This document shows, one piece after another, positions 33,901 through 45,900 of a stretch of DNA of 64,000 nucleotides. The DNA comes from Marthasterias glacialis (Eukaryota > Echinodermata > Asteroidea > Forcipulatida > Asteriidae). A model generated the notes under the pieces. It was not told the DNA's origin and searched no databases. It worked only from the letters and a program-made list of their open reading frames with translations. A program made the position numbers and the translations under genes. The stretch is taken from NCBI GenBank assembly GCA_911728455.2, contig OU452230.1:6990512-7054511 (forward strand). Direction: 5' to 3'. The number at the start of each line of letters is the position of its first letter. Within the stretch, counting starts at the first letter, position 1.

Positions 33901-36900
33901 TATCATTTCATTGCAAGACCTAAAACTCTATTCCTATTCGGGTAGCCTAAAGTTAGCAACGATGAATACAAACTATACATTGAAGTTTACCGATTGCTGC
34001 TTTTCCTCGTGTATGTATGAACAGAGAGAAATAAAAACTGGGCATTTCACAGATTTGAAAATCGCTGTGCCCAACCCAGTGCGCGAGCTGATACCGGTAT
34101 GTCTGATTGACTCATCCTTTGCCACAGGGCAGTGATGTTCTCCACGGCCACATTCCCTCACTCAGAGGTTATAAGCAAACCAGACCCAGAGAAAGAGGTT
34201 GATGCAATGCCACAATGTATCACTGTCTAGCCACTCATCGTCCATCGATCACAATCCGTCTTTATATCGTCAGAGATATTTAGCTTAATTTTCCCCCTAT
34301 GTTCCCATAAATCCTCGCCCAGTCAATTACGGGTGGTTTTTTTACCACAAATTTCCGAATTTCATAAATGTTTACCAAAATATGGGTTTATTTATTCTTT
34401 TGTAATCATAGCCCAGAGGATGTGTACCTGCACTGATTGATAGATTATGCTTGAGAAAGCGGCTGAGCGGACTGACGTTTGTTTATATTCATTCAAAGCC
34501 GCATAACCACTTTTACTGATCTCCCCCTGAGCATAAATATTTGTATTTCAAAAAATTCTATCAGCCTACTTTTCACCATGGCACCTTGACCGATGTGAAG
34601 GGTCGTGCATGATGTGATTTTTTCATGCTATAAATTAACAAGTAAATTTCGTTCATAAAGAGGCGGTGCCAAGACTGAACCGTAAATGTCTGATATACAC
34701 TATGCTTTTTGGAAGAGAAAGTTCGTTCTTATCAATCTCTCACAACCAACCCGTGGAAATTTCACTCCATTTAATTCAGGTGGCCACGTGTGTCTGAAAA
34801 AAGGGAAGAAGCTAATAACGATTCATGCTTTATCGGTGCCAGATTTTGTGGATGTTTGAAGGTGTTCATTTCGCTACAGTTGAATCGAAAGAATGACAAA
34901 TTTCTCGAACAGACAGTGTTTCACACAGTGACATTTCTCAAGAAATTCAGTGCTGTATCAAGAGTAAACACATTTTCCCCGATAATATTTTCAATTATTA
35001 ACTAAAAATGTAGACTACATTACACAGCATTGTTCGCAGGAACATTATTGCAATAAAGAAAACTATCGACGCACCGAGGTCGTCCTTGGTTTCGTTGATC
35101 GCTGCAGTGCTAGACTACACCGTCCTAACAAGCGTGTCATTTTTAATTGCTCGTAATTAAGTATACCCTATCATCGCTCATGACAGGTGTGTTTTAATTA
35201 AACTGATTCAGATGAAACGGAAGCCAAAAAGGTTTTGGAGGCAGGGTCATGATAAACTCCTCCACCATCATTGCGGTTTTGTTGATGTTTACACCCCAAG
35301 CTGTCTTTCGAAATTCCCTAACATTTTTGTCTGTCTTGAGTGATTTGTCCACTCCCTTGGCAGGTGAACTTGCCATTAAGCCCTGCCAAAGGTGCAACCC
35401 TTGGCCCCCTCTTTCATTGATTATGAACCCATGGATCACACAAATAGCGGGTTGGTCTCACTGGAGACGCGGGCAAACTCCGCGGTTCTACGGGGTGGCC
35501 ACAACCCAAAAGAGTTCGTCACACGCGTGGAATGGCTTCTGGCAATAGAGATTTAATAGCTTATTACATTCTGGGGAGTTGTAGCTGATCCAGTACCAAT
35601 TACACGACTTCGAATAAAGGGGCTTTTTATTATAGAATGTGCGGAGTCGTTGCCAGGCACTCAACACGTTTTGAGACGGGGGTAGAAACCCGAAACACCC
35701 GGTAGCGCCGATTTAGTGCGGCGCGGCGGTTCAAGAATATCAACCGTTGATTATCCCGTAAATTGGAATGGGAATAAAAGTGCAGTTGCTCAAGCCCGGT
35801 GGTTGAACCCCAAATACAAACTCGTCAAATGGTGCTCTTGAACTCACCCGCAAATGATGTACGATTTAAATCCAAATAGGGACCGGGTTAAATGATCAGC
35901 AATATGGGACAGATTGTGGTGAAAACCAACAGGCAGAGTAATTGTTGAGTGATACTGTCAGTCAACAATTGAGGGCGTCCCAATCGGCCGCCTAGACGAC
36001 GACTTCGCGACCGACAAAATGCGTACCGCAGCCCTATTGGCAATGCAGTTTTCACCGTATCTGGTTTGAAAATTACGTTGATGACACAGCGATCTACTTC
36101 CATTGTAGAGGAATGGTGGGAGTGTTTGTTTTTGTTTGTTGTTTGTGTTATCAAAAATATAGATAATCCCCCCGAAACTTACTGTTATCAATATGAAAGC
36201 ATTCACTTGGAATTGGACTTCATTGAAACCGCTTTGGTATGTGTGCAGATTAATTCTTGAATTCCATTGTGCTTACCGGCATTTTGGCGCCGTGCATACC
36301 GAAGGCTTGAAAAGAAAAACGGCACCACACAGTTCCATTTTTTTGTTATTGCGATGTTACGTTTTCATGTGGTGTATTATTGCAAGTCGTAATTATCATT
36401 TATTATTCTGTTTTGGTGACTATCTTTGAAGGTTCGCTTTTGTGTGTACTTTGTTGTTGTTGTTCTTCTCTTTCCAACAAGTCAATAACATCTCTTTAAA
36501 AGAATGTGGGTTAATATTTGGCATATTTTCCTCTTTTCGAACGTTTGAATTCCACACTGCAGTCAATGTGTCGAATACAATGTATTCTCAAGCACACATT
36601 CTTTAGATTTCAGACTAAATCATACACAAATTAAATCTTGCAAAGCTTTCACGGGCCTAACACTAGTCGTTTAGCAAGTCTTAAAAAGAGAGTTAAATTC
36701 AAAGGGTATTACACACAGACCGTAAATCTTTTCCGACACTATGTTTCTAAAAGCACCTGTTGGAAAATTGTCGAATTCTGACAGGTTTCTTTTACTGATC
36801 AATGGTATCTTCAATCTCAAATCGGTTCGACGATATATTTTTTTATCTGATGTGAATGAAGGCGAAGAGCGAGCCTAACAAATGGTGACAGCGGTATTTT

Positions 36901-39900
36901 GTACTCAATGGACCCGATTCTGTACTGCCATTATCAGGCAGAAGTTTAATCATGTAAATTCGCTTCTTGATATGTGCAAAATAAGAATACAAATCAAGTT
37001 ATTGGGGCCCAAGGCTGTAACATCTTTACATCAACCTGTCACAATCGAGATATAAAAGTCCATAATGAATGATTGGAGCCGACCGTACAATATGTAATAT
37101 TTCATGTTTAAAGCTTATAAGCTTTATTTATGGGAAATGATTTGAGAAGTAACACTCATCCATTCGTATTATTGTTATATATTGAGCTGGTGGGGAGAAG
37201 AAAAAAAGATTAGTATTTGTTCCCTATTCAATAGAGACATGCTTGGTTAGTTCTGTATGGGCACCTGACTTTTCTGTATATCCCAGTGCTTTTCATTCAT
37301 ATATACCTTGGTTTGATTGTGAACAAGTGTGAATGGGTATAGGTTTTTGTCGTAGTGAAGGGTTAAAGGTTTTGTAAGAAGTGATGGTTGTTTTGTTGTG
37401 CTTCTCATAATGCATCGATTTTTCTTTTCGAAAGGGTGACTATTCTTTGGCCGAAACTTCAAAGGACAGATGCCGACAATTTTTTTGAGCTTGTTACAAT
37501 TAGTTCACACTGTTGTTGTTGGTTGGCTACATGCCATTTTCCAAGCATGACTTGTGTTTGACTCTTGTTGGCTACAATCACATTCTCGGCTGTGAAGCAT
37601 TTTAGGACTGCAATATATCCCTCACATGTTGCAGCTCCTTGTACCTTTTCCCAGGATAGAACACAACCCTAGAAATCATAGGATCATTAACAGCTCATAA
37701 CCATATCGATCATACTAGCTGTTAGTCACCTATTAACAAACAGTCACTTAATTTCCTTATGTGACTTTAAACGTATCTTAAAAAAAACATGTGTATATTA
37801 ATTCTACATTTAAAATGCTTTTGACGTGATACAATTTTAAAATTTCCATCTGTGAACTCGGGTATAAATTCAGAGGTTCTTAGTATTTAGAGCCGCACAC
37901 TCAAAAATGCTGCATAGAAACTGAGCAACATCAGCTGTGACTGTGCTGCAACGGCGGTTTTGAAAAATGGGCATTTGCGAATATCTAGCAGTGGATCCGT
38001 TGTTCTTATTGACCCAATTCACCTGACGTCACCACCCGCGATAAATCTTGGTTCTGCCATTTTGGGTGTCAGATGCCCCGTGTGCAATACGTGCATTTTT
38101 TAAGAGACCGTGCGCGCGTGGTGAAACGGGGGCCAATGTTGCTATTTGAGCATGGGCCGACTGTAGCCGTGTGTAGCCGTGTGTGATGTCAGTGCAAGGA
38201 CGGGGTTGGTTCACATCCCCTGTAAGCCACTGTATTAGCCCACAGTGTGTGTGGTTCGAGACACCCTGACCCATATTCGGCCCCACGCTACCTATCAAAA
38301 ACAAAGTGACCATGAAACCTTGCCTAACAATAATAAACTTAAATAATAAATAGCAAGAAGACCTCCAAATGTGGACTCACTGTAGATGCGTTAAAACAAC
38401 CTTAATAAATGATAGATGACAATTTGGTAAATAATTGATAACGGCTCACTCTCACACAGGCGGAACCGAAACAGTAAACGAACATAACAATAATTAGTTT
38501 GCCTAATATAGCACCAGTCAATAAAGCTAGTGCTATATTAGGCAAAATAGTCAATAGTCTATCGAAATAGTACTATATATAATATGAGCAATCAGCCAGT
38601 AATTGATACATGAGAAGTTTGTACAATATGACTAGGGATCTGTGATAAAGCTTAAGGTAATCCCTGTATTTTGTAGGCATATCTCTCCAGAACGTCTGTC
38701 ACTTGTTTGGGTTTGAACAAATGCAATTCAAAGAATCTACGGAGGAACGACCCATCGGGCATCTGGTCTTGCAATTACGGAGACACAACCAATAAAAACA
38801 GCCAGGTTACATTGCATTGCAACATTTCGTCGCAGCAATCACCCAGTTTGCCTTGCCTCCTCGTGGGTTTTAACCCCAAAACTTCAACACCAGTGTATTC
38901 AGGAAACGTGTTTGTGCAGAGGGACAGATTTGTAACTTCTCTTGATATTTGGTGAACGCATTAATCTTTAGGTAATTATCTGGTAAACTGTTTAGGACGA
39001 AAAGTTTCTTGCAAACAGTGGGTTAACCCGTATTTAAACCTCATAATAGACGGTGATTCTCAAGATCTACTGTTGTGATTTATCATAGAGACTACGTTGA
39101 ATGATGGTATCAATTTTCAAGACCTCACGTACAAAATCCGTCTCTGCGGTTTTGGGGTCCGTTGTTACTAATAAGCCAATTTAGTACGACACGTTTTCCA
39201 ATCTAACCATCTTCGGTGCATCCGAAAGAATTGGCTTCAGGTTCACATCTGGTCATTGTCAATTTGTTAGGGTTTTGGTTCACGTGCGTATAGCAACCCA
39301 GACCAATATTGCATAATATGACGGCACCAGATGAATGATCTATCACTTGGCATTTTTCTTGTCATCCCACGGCACTTCGCTGCCGCTCTAACCAAAAATA
39401 TAACTCTACAATAATTGGATTGGTAAACAGGAGCTGAAGACGCTTCCCACATATATTTGAAGCTGAATGATTTTCAAGGGAGAGGTTTGTCGAGTCCGTT
39501 CTCATTTTAACCGGCAGGGAGTAGTAATTTAAATAAGCATGTGTGAAAGTAACTATTTATTTTCTTAAAACTATTGGAGAGCTGAAATGAGTGCGCTCCT
39601 TCGAGATCCATGCAATTTAAAAATGAAAATGTTTCAATTTCTTGCAAAACTAGTGTTGCGATGCTGAGAGTGCTGGTTCTGGAAGAGTTGATATCTCTGC
39701 GTTATGTTTTCAAATTAGTCTTGGTGTTTAGTACATTGACCGGGGGGTTAATGTGTCGTTGTAAGTCTGACTTTACATCCGATGCATGTCGAATCACTTC
39801 AGTCTATAACTTGCCATTTTGTCAAATAATTAACACATTGACAAATTAATCAGTAAAACCTGAACAGTAACACATGCTTTTCGTCACGTGTAGTCTCTCG

Positions 39901-42900
39901 TTTGAAATAAATCACGTTGGTTCTTGGAACAAACCATTACATCGGACTACCTTACCTTTAATTGAGCTACTTGAACTACTCAACTATCTTTACATGTGCA
40001 CACAGGATATCATCTATCTTGCACTGATCATTCATTTTCAGGTAAAGATGTATGATGATAAATTGTACATTCTTTCCGTCTTAGCCATCAGGCATGATGG
40101 TCTTCTTCTCTCCTCATGCAGTAAGCACAATTTAGTCTAATGCGAAGAACGAGACAACTTTTAAGCTTTATATTATATAGTATTGGAACTGCCTCTAGCT
40201 ACTAGACAAGCTTGGTGGTCTAGTGCTTCTAGAATTACAAAGGTCGTGGGTTCGAATCCCACGAGTAATATGCATGTGTTGTTGTTTTTTCACAGGACTC
40301 GGGGAAAGTACCGAGTATACAATGTTTAACACACGTCTGTGTATGGTAAAAAAAAAAATAATTTTCACGATCCCCGATGCAAAGTTAACATGTTTTACCG
40401 GTACAACAATTAAGCTTTCTTAAATTTCAATGAATGCGAAAACTGTTCCATTCAACTTCAACACGGTCACAAAATGACGGACAACACATTTACATTGATA
40501 GAGTCATGGGATAATTTAGAATCATCTTAACTGACTAACATATCTCTTTATATATTTGTATATAATATTAAACAAAAACGTGAGCAGGGATACATCGATG
40601 GTATCTCTCCACAAATTAATAGTTGCATGATGAGTTTCTTTCTTCAAATGACACTATTGACACCTTCCGTCAAGTTTTAGAAAATAGTGACGAATTCGTA
40701 CAGGATATTTTGATTTAACCCCTATCTCCCTTAAGTGGTATCTGGAGTGCATTTTTCGTTGAAACTGTCACTTCAGGTCAAACTGTACTGTCTCTATGGA
40801 CACGTCCTAGTGCGCATCATTGTACATAAAACCATTGAAAATACACTGAGAAAAGGTTGTTTACTCTAGATCTATAATGACGAATCAACCCTTGGACGAG
40901 GTCCGTTGGGGGACATGTTCCTTACTGGCAATAGGAAGGGTGAATCACTGACATAACATAATTTCCAGGCAATGTTGTTTTCAGCCAGCAAGGAGGCGCC
41001 GGAGACGCTTCCCTGGTCCAAGAAAAATTCTCACAGTAGACACGTCCATGCGTATAGATACCAATCAATGACTGTATTTTATGGAATTATGACAATTTGG
41101 AAACTGCGGAGACTGGCATCTAACATTAATTAGCCGGCTGATTACATCTACGGAGTGATTTAAGGCAATTACCGTTCGGAATAGCCGGAAACATAGCTTG
41201 GCATCAGATAAATGGATAGTTAGACGAATGTCTAGAATGACAGACAAATGTCATCAAGTGCGACCTCAAGATGAAGTTTCCATCCATCATACAAATTTCC
41301 ATGTTGCCCTTGGAAAAGCAATGCCAACTCATCTCCCCATGGAGAAACCAAACCCGTTAAACAGCCTATTCGAAAACATTCATAAATCTGGATTCTGACA
41401 ACGAAACTAGGAGACTGCCACAACCGCTAAATCATTGAAAGGCATCGTTGTTTTCTGTGAAGTTCTTGCTACTTTTGAAACGTAAAATCTCATTAACTTG
41501 TTTAATAGCGCCCTCCATTGATGAAGCCTCAACGGGGTCAATCTTTTTTTTTTTAAGAAACACAACTTTTAATGTGATTTCACTTCAGGAACTTCGTTAC
41601 ACTCGTTGGGGTGCGTGAACTGTAGTGGAGAATGGGTGAACCCAAACCAATCAATGTGCAACAAGTTCCTAATTCCTGATTGATTAATGTGTGACAAGTA
41701 CTTTATTTGTTAAACAAGCGAACATGGTAAGACGCTGCGGGACCGTTTCCTAATTACATTTTTAAAAATTGGATTATCTCAAAGTTTCATTTGCAGACTT
41801 CCCTTTCAACTCTGAAGTAACATGAACAACTGATTGATAGTTTTGCAGCACATTGCTAGGGGAACGTGTTCTTTAACAGTTGCCTAACCTATCCGGTGTC
41901 TAAGCCAAGCGCAAATCGCAAATAGAACGCCCCAGGCAAACTTCAATCGCCTTTTACGAAGCTGGACAAACAGGCGAAATATTGAACAGAAAACACTTCT
42001 TTGACAGATCAGGGAGTGTTGCACAACTTTTGAACGGGTCAAAATATCAACTCCTAACAAGGGACGCGTGGGTCGCGGTTTGCCCAAAATCTAACGAGGT
42101 TTTATCCCAGTGTAAGACCCCTGCTCCAACTTGCCTGCAGCAAAACCAGTAAGTATATCTCTGTCATCGGATGATCGATGTGCATGTAACTTCAGGGGGA
42201 AACGACATCGGTGGCAATCTCCTAGGACAAGCACATTAAGGGAGCTTGTGTCTGGTAATGAGTGGAAGTATACTCGGGGTGGGCACAGTTTAAGAATCGA
42301 AAGCACTTACAGGACATCAGTATATTAAGCTAGAGCAAGCAAGCATGCGTAATCCCGGCGTGTGAACACCGGTATGGTTCGAGGTGCAAGCACCGGGAGG
42401 ATGCAATAAGATTTGTGCCCTGCTGAAAGCGTCGAATGTTTTCGTTGAGGATTTCCCCGCTAGCTCTGGCTGGGTAGGTGACTAAGTTGAACCCATGGGG
42501 GAAGCAGGGGGGGAAAAAAATCAAAGTTTGTAGGTGTTCCGGGGAAGGTGGACCTACACCGCCTATTTATTAAAGGTGTTGTACAAAGTGTGGCCGGTAG
42601 CGAGACCCAGTGAAGCGAGTCATTGTACCCCGTAGCTTCCTGGACCCCGTGTGGCGGCCCGACAATACGTATCACCGCTATCTAAACTTTTCTCGTTCCA
42701 ATTTTTTTCAAAATGTAGACCTTGTAGAGTTGTTTTGTAACGCCAGGCAATACGATGAAAGGGCTTGTATTAATATTCCGCCATTCAAGAATGGATCCGG
42801 TGTTGCCGTAAAGTCGGTACCCGGAATAAGCCCGGCAAAAAAAAAAGTGTCACAGTGAAGAATTTAATGATCACCTTTCCTTTGTCATCGAGAAAGGATA

Positions 42901-45900
42901 GTGTGTAGGCAGGGGATTGATGGTGGACCTGGGGCGTGAGAGGGGGCAGACACAATTGTTGTAATTATCCGAATGTTTGCCGGACAGCCTACAATGTAAC
43001 CCCGCTTCTGTCTTTCTTTGAAGGAACGGAATTGTCATTTTTTTTCGGTTATTGTCCAAGCTTCCCTTTGTCCACTTGAGTGTCACCACACATCCACACA
43101 GTCGTCAATACCGTCACCTTAATTCCACCCGACGGGTCAAAATATTATCTATTCGGGTGTGTGTGTCACCACTCAAAAGCTCACTCTTCCTGAAATGTCC
43201 GACGGATTTGTCATCCTTTTGTCGGCTTTGGGAACACTCTTTTTGAGTCACATGGACCCAGGATCGGTGTTCGGATCCTCCCAGCCATGAACCCGTCAGA
43301 GACAAAGTTTACTCTCACCGCCAACGATTCATAGAAAGGGGAGTTAATCAATCAAGTCATCCGTCAAAGTTGGGGGACGGTTTTATTACTGTTTTGTATC
43401 AGAAAATATCACCAGCTTCTGTTGTACTGTGCCCCATGGCGTTTCCAAAGTTGAACTTAGTCGGTGAAAACAGGAAAAAAGAAAGCAGCACAGGAACTAT
43501 GGACAATGTATATAGGAAGATAATAATGCCGTAAGGGTAGTTTACATGGAGAGAGAGAAGTTAAAAACATGATTATGAGCGTAAAACTGTAAGAGACCAT
43601 ATAATAATGTTATGAGTGTCTCAACGGATCACTTTGACTGCCTACTATTTTTGTCTCCTCCATAAAACCGTAATACATTGTAGGCACATGTTTTTCTTCT
43701 GTGTACATGTATTTACAAGTGGATTTGCTTTATTATCGATTCATACCAGGAATAGTGCATGAACCCACAAACTTTGCGCTCCTTTTTAAATGACTTACGG
43801 AGTAGTTTTAATACAACTTTGGTTCATAACAAATTCACATTACATAAATTATTTGAAACTGTTGGGTATTCTTTGTGTAAAAGCAGATGTGGTTCTACAC
43901 CAGACACGAGATACATGTACTTACAACAATTATACTTGCAAGGGAGTGATTAAAATGTAGATCATGAAGATACATTTAACCGGTCAAATTAAATTAGTAT
44001 AAGGGGAAGTCTAACAGCTAGGATTACTCAAGGTGCTACATTATTTAGCTAACCCCCACAGAAACATGTCAATGTCGAGTGACGGATACTGTCTCATTTT
44101 GACCAATTTGCAGCGGTAATCTCCCCAGCTCTTTTGCAAATTGATTCAATGTGCCACCAAGGGCGATTTTCGCTTTGAGGCAAAATATTCTTGCTTTTGT
44201 GACTTTAAGACAAATCATGCCTTAATGAATTTGCACATAGATTGATTATCATTCTTGCACGCCACTTAGCTGATTTTCCATCAAATTAATTGCTACATTC
44301 TGATACCGTGTCTCCGCCCTGCTCGTCGGGTCATACGTACAGGACAGCCCCACTCTGTTCCTGATTACAGCCGCACCCCACCACACCTACAGGAATTATT
44401 CGTCATCATGATTTTTGCGTCTGAACGATTTTTGTTTCAGGTCGAAACGTTCCATCACTACAGTTTCAGTCGACTGATCTACCACCGTTTTTGTCCCTCA
44501 TTCTCTACACAAAGTGTGTCTGTGTGGAGATTTACACAGTGGCAAAGCTGTCAACAAGGGCATTCGAACAACTAATGCCCATCCTCTGTAAAACTACGAT
44601 CGTCTCTAAACTTCGCCATACCTTCAGATCGAACATTTTTTTTTTCGAAATTGTAAGCCACGTTGAAAAATTAATCCCACTGTGCTGTGACTTCCCTTTA
44701 CACTGTAATGTCGACCAGGTACATATACATGTACATGTACATGTACATTTGTAAACGATGCTTGTCTAATGGCTTATCGTCTATTGTTGTAGCGGTTCCA
44801 CATTGGGCCTACTCCAAAGATCAACTTATTGAACCAGCCGGCATGTCTCCAGCCGACATTATGCCTAAAATGTACGTGTCGAAAAGTGTTCCGTGCCAAC
44901 GACACTTTGCGTCTCCATGGTGGAACACATGGTTTGGAAGGAAATATGCAACTCCGGTAAACAATGGTTTCGCATCTATAGCTTGAGTGTCAAGATAATA
45001 TGCTACAAGAAGCATGCCGACGTTTGATCACAGTAAGTTATAGGCCTGCAACGCCTTCGAGAAAACATTAAATAGACCCAATTACATGTTCAATGTGTTT
45101 AATGTAGCTTTTGTAAGTAATACATGTATTTTCTCATGCATAAAAGAATGACATAGTACCATATTTGCGGATGAACGAGCCTGCACCTCTGAGACCAAAA
45201 TGCAGTTCCAGAAAATGTTTTAATTAAACGCTGTCACTAACCGTGCGTCTCCCTTTAAGCAGACTGTCAATAGAGGAATCATTTTGTCTTAAAGTATCAT
45301 GGGCTGACTCATCTTAAGCACTCCATCACTTGAAGATGTTTTTGATCATCGCCTTTCCTTTCAATGTAATCTCTTAAAGTTACATATCTTGCCGAACATC
45401 TTAAAGTGACGTAAGGACTAAATAGATGCCATAAGAAAGACATTCACTGATGGAAACAGCTTTCTTGTATTTCTTCCATTCGAACCAAAAACCCCACCGA
45501 TGCTGGCAGGTGAAATAGTCTGGCTCGTTTTTTTTTTACAATGATTCTTCTTGACATATATATTGTTACATTATAAGGTAATGAGACGAAGATAACTGTA
45601 GAACGATGAAGGCGTATTGGTCAAGTAGGTCAGGTCTATACCCTAAATCAAAACAATATGTATCCGTACCTTGTACTCTAAAACTAAAGTTAATCAAAAC
45701 AGACTTACTTAGTAATTTTAGACCATTTTTGACTAATTCTAGTGGTCTAAAAGAGCATGGAAAAGGGAGTGAAATCGAGTGTAAACCATGGGTCCTTCTT
45801 TCATGACATAGCTGAAAGCCAATGTGTATTTCCTGGCGAATTTAGCCCCCATTTTTGTTTGGAAAGTATTTCAAACTTTCAACATTTCGCGTACTCGAGA

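Noticed and set aside
40205-40275. Functional tRNA gene on the + strand
   Set aside because: The T arm is perfect but the distance between boxes is too short for an anticodon arm, and an A-rich tail follows the body, as in a SINE.
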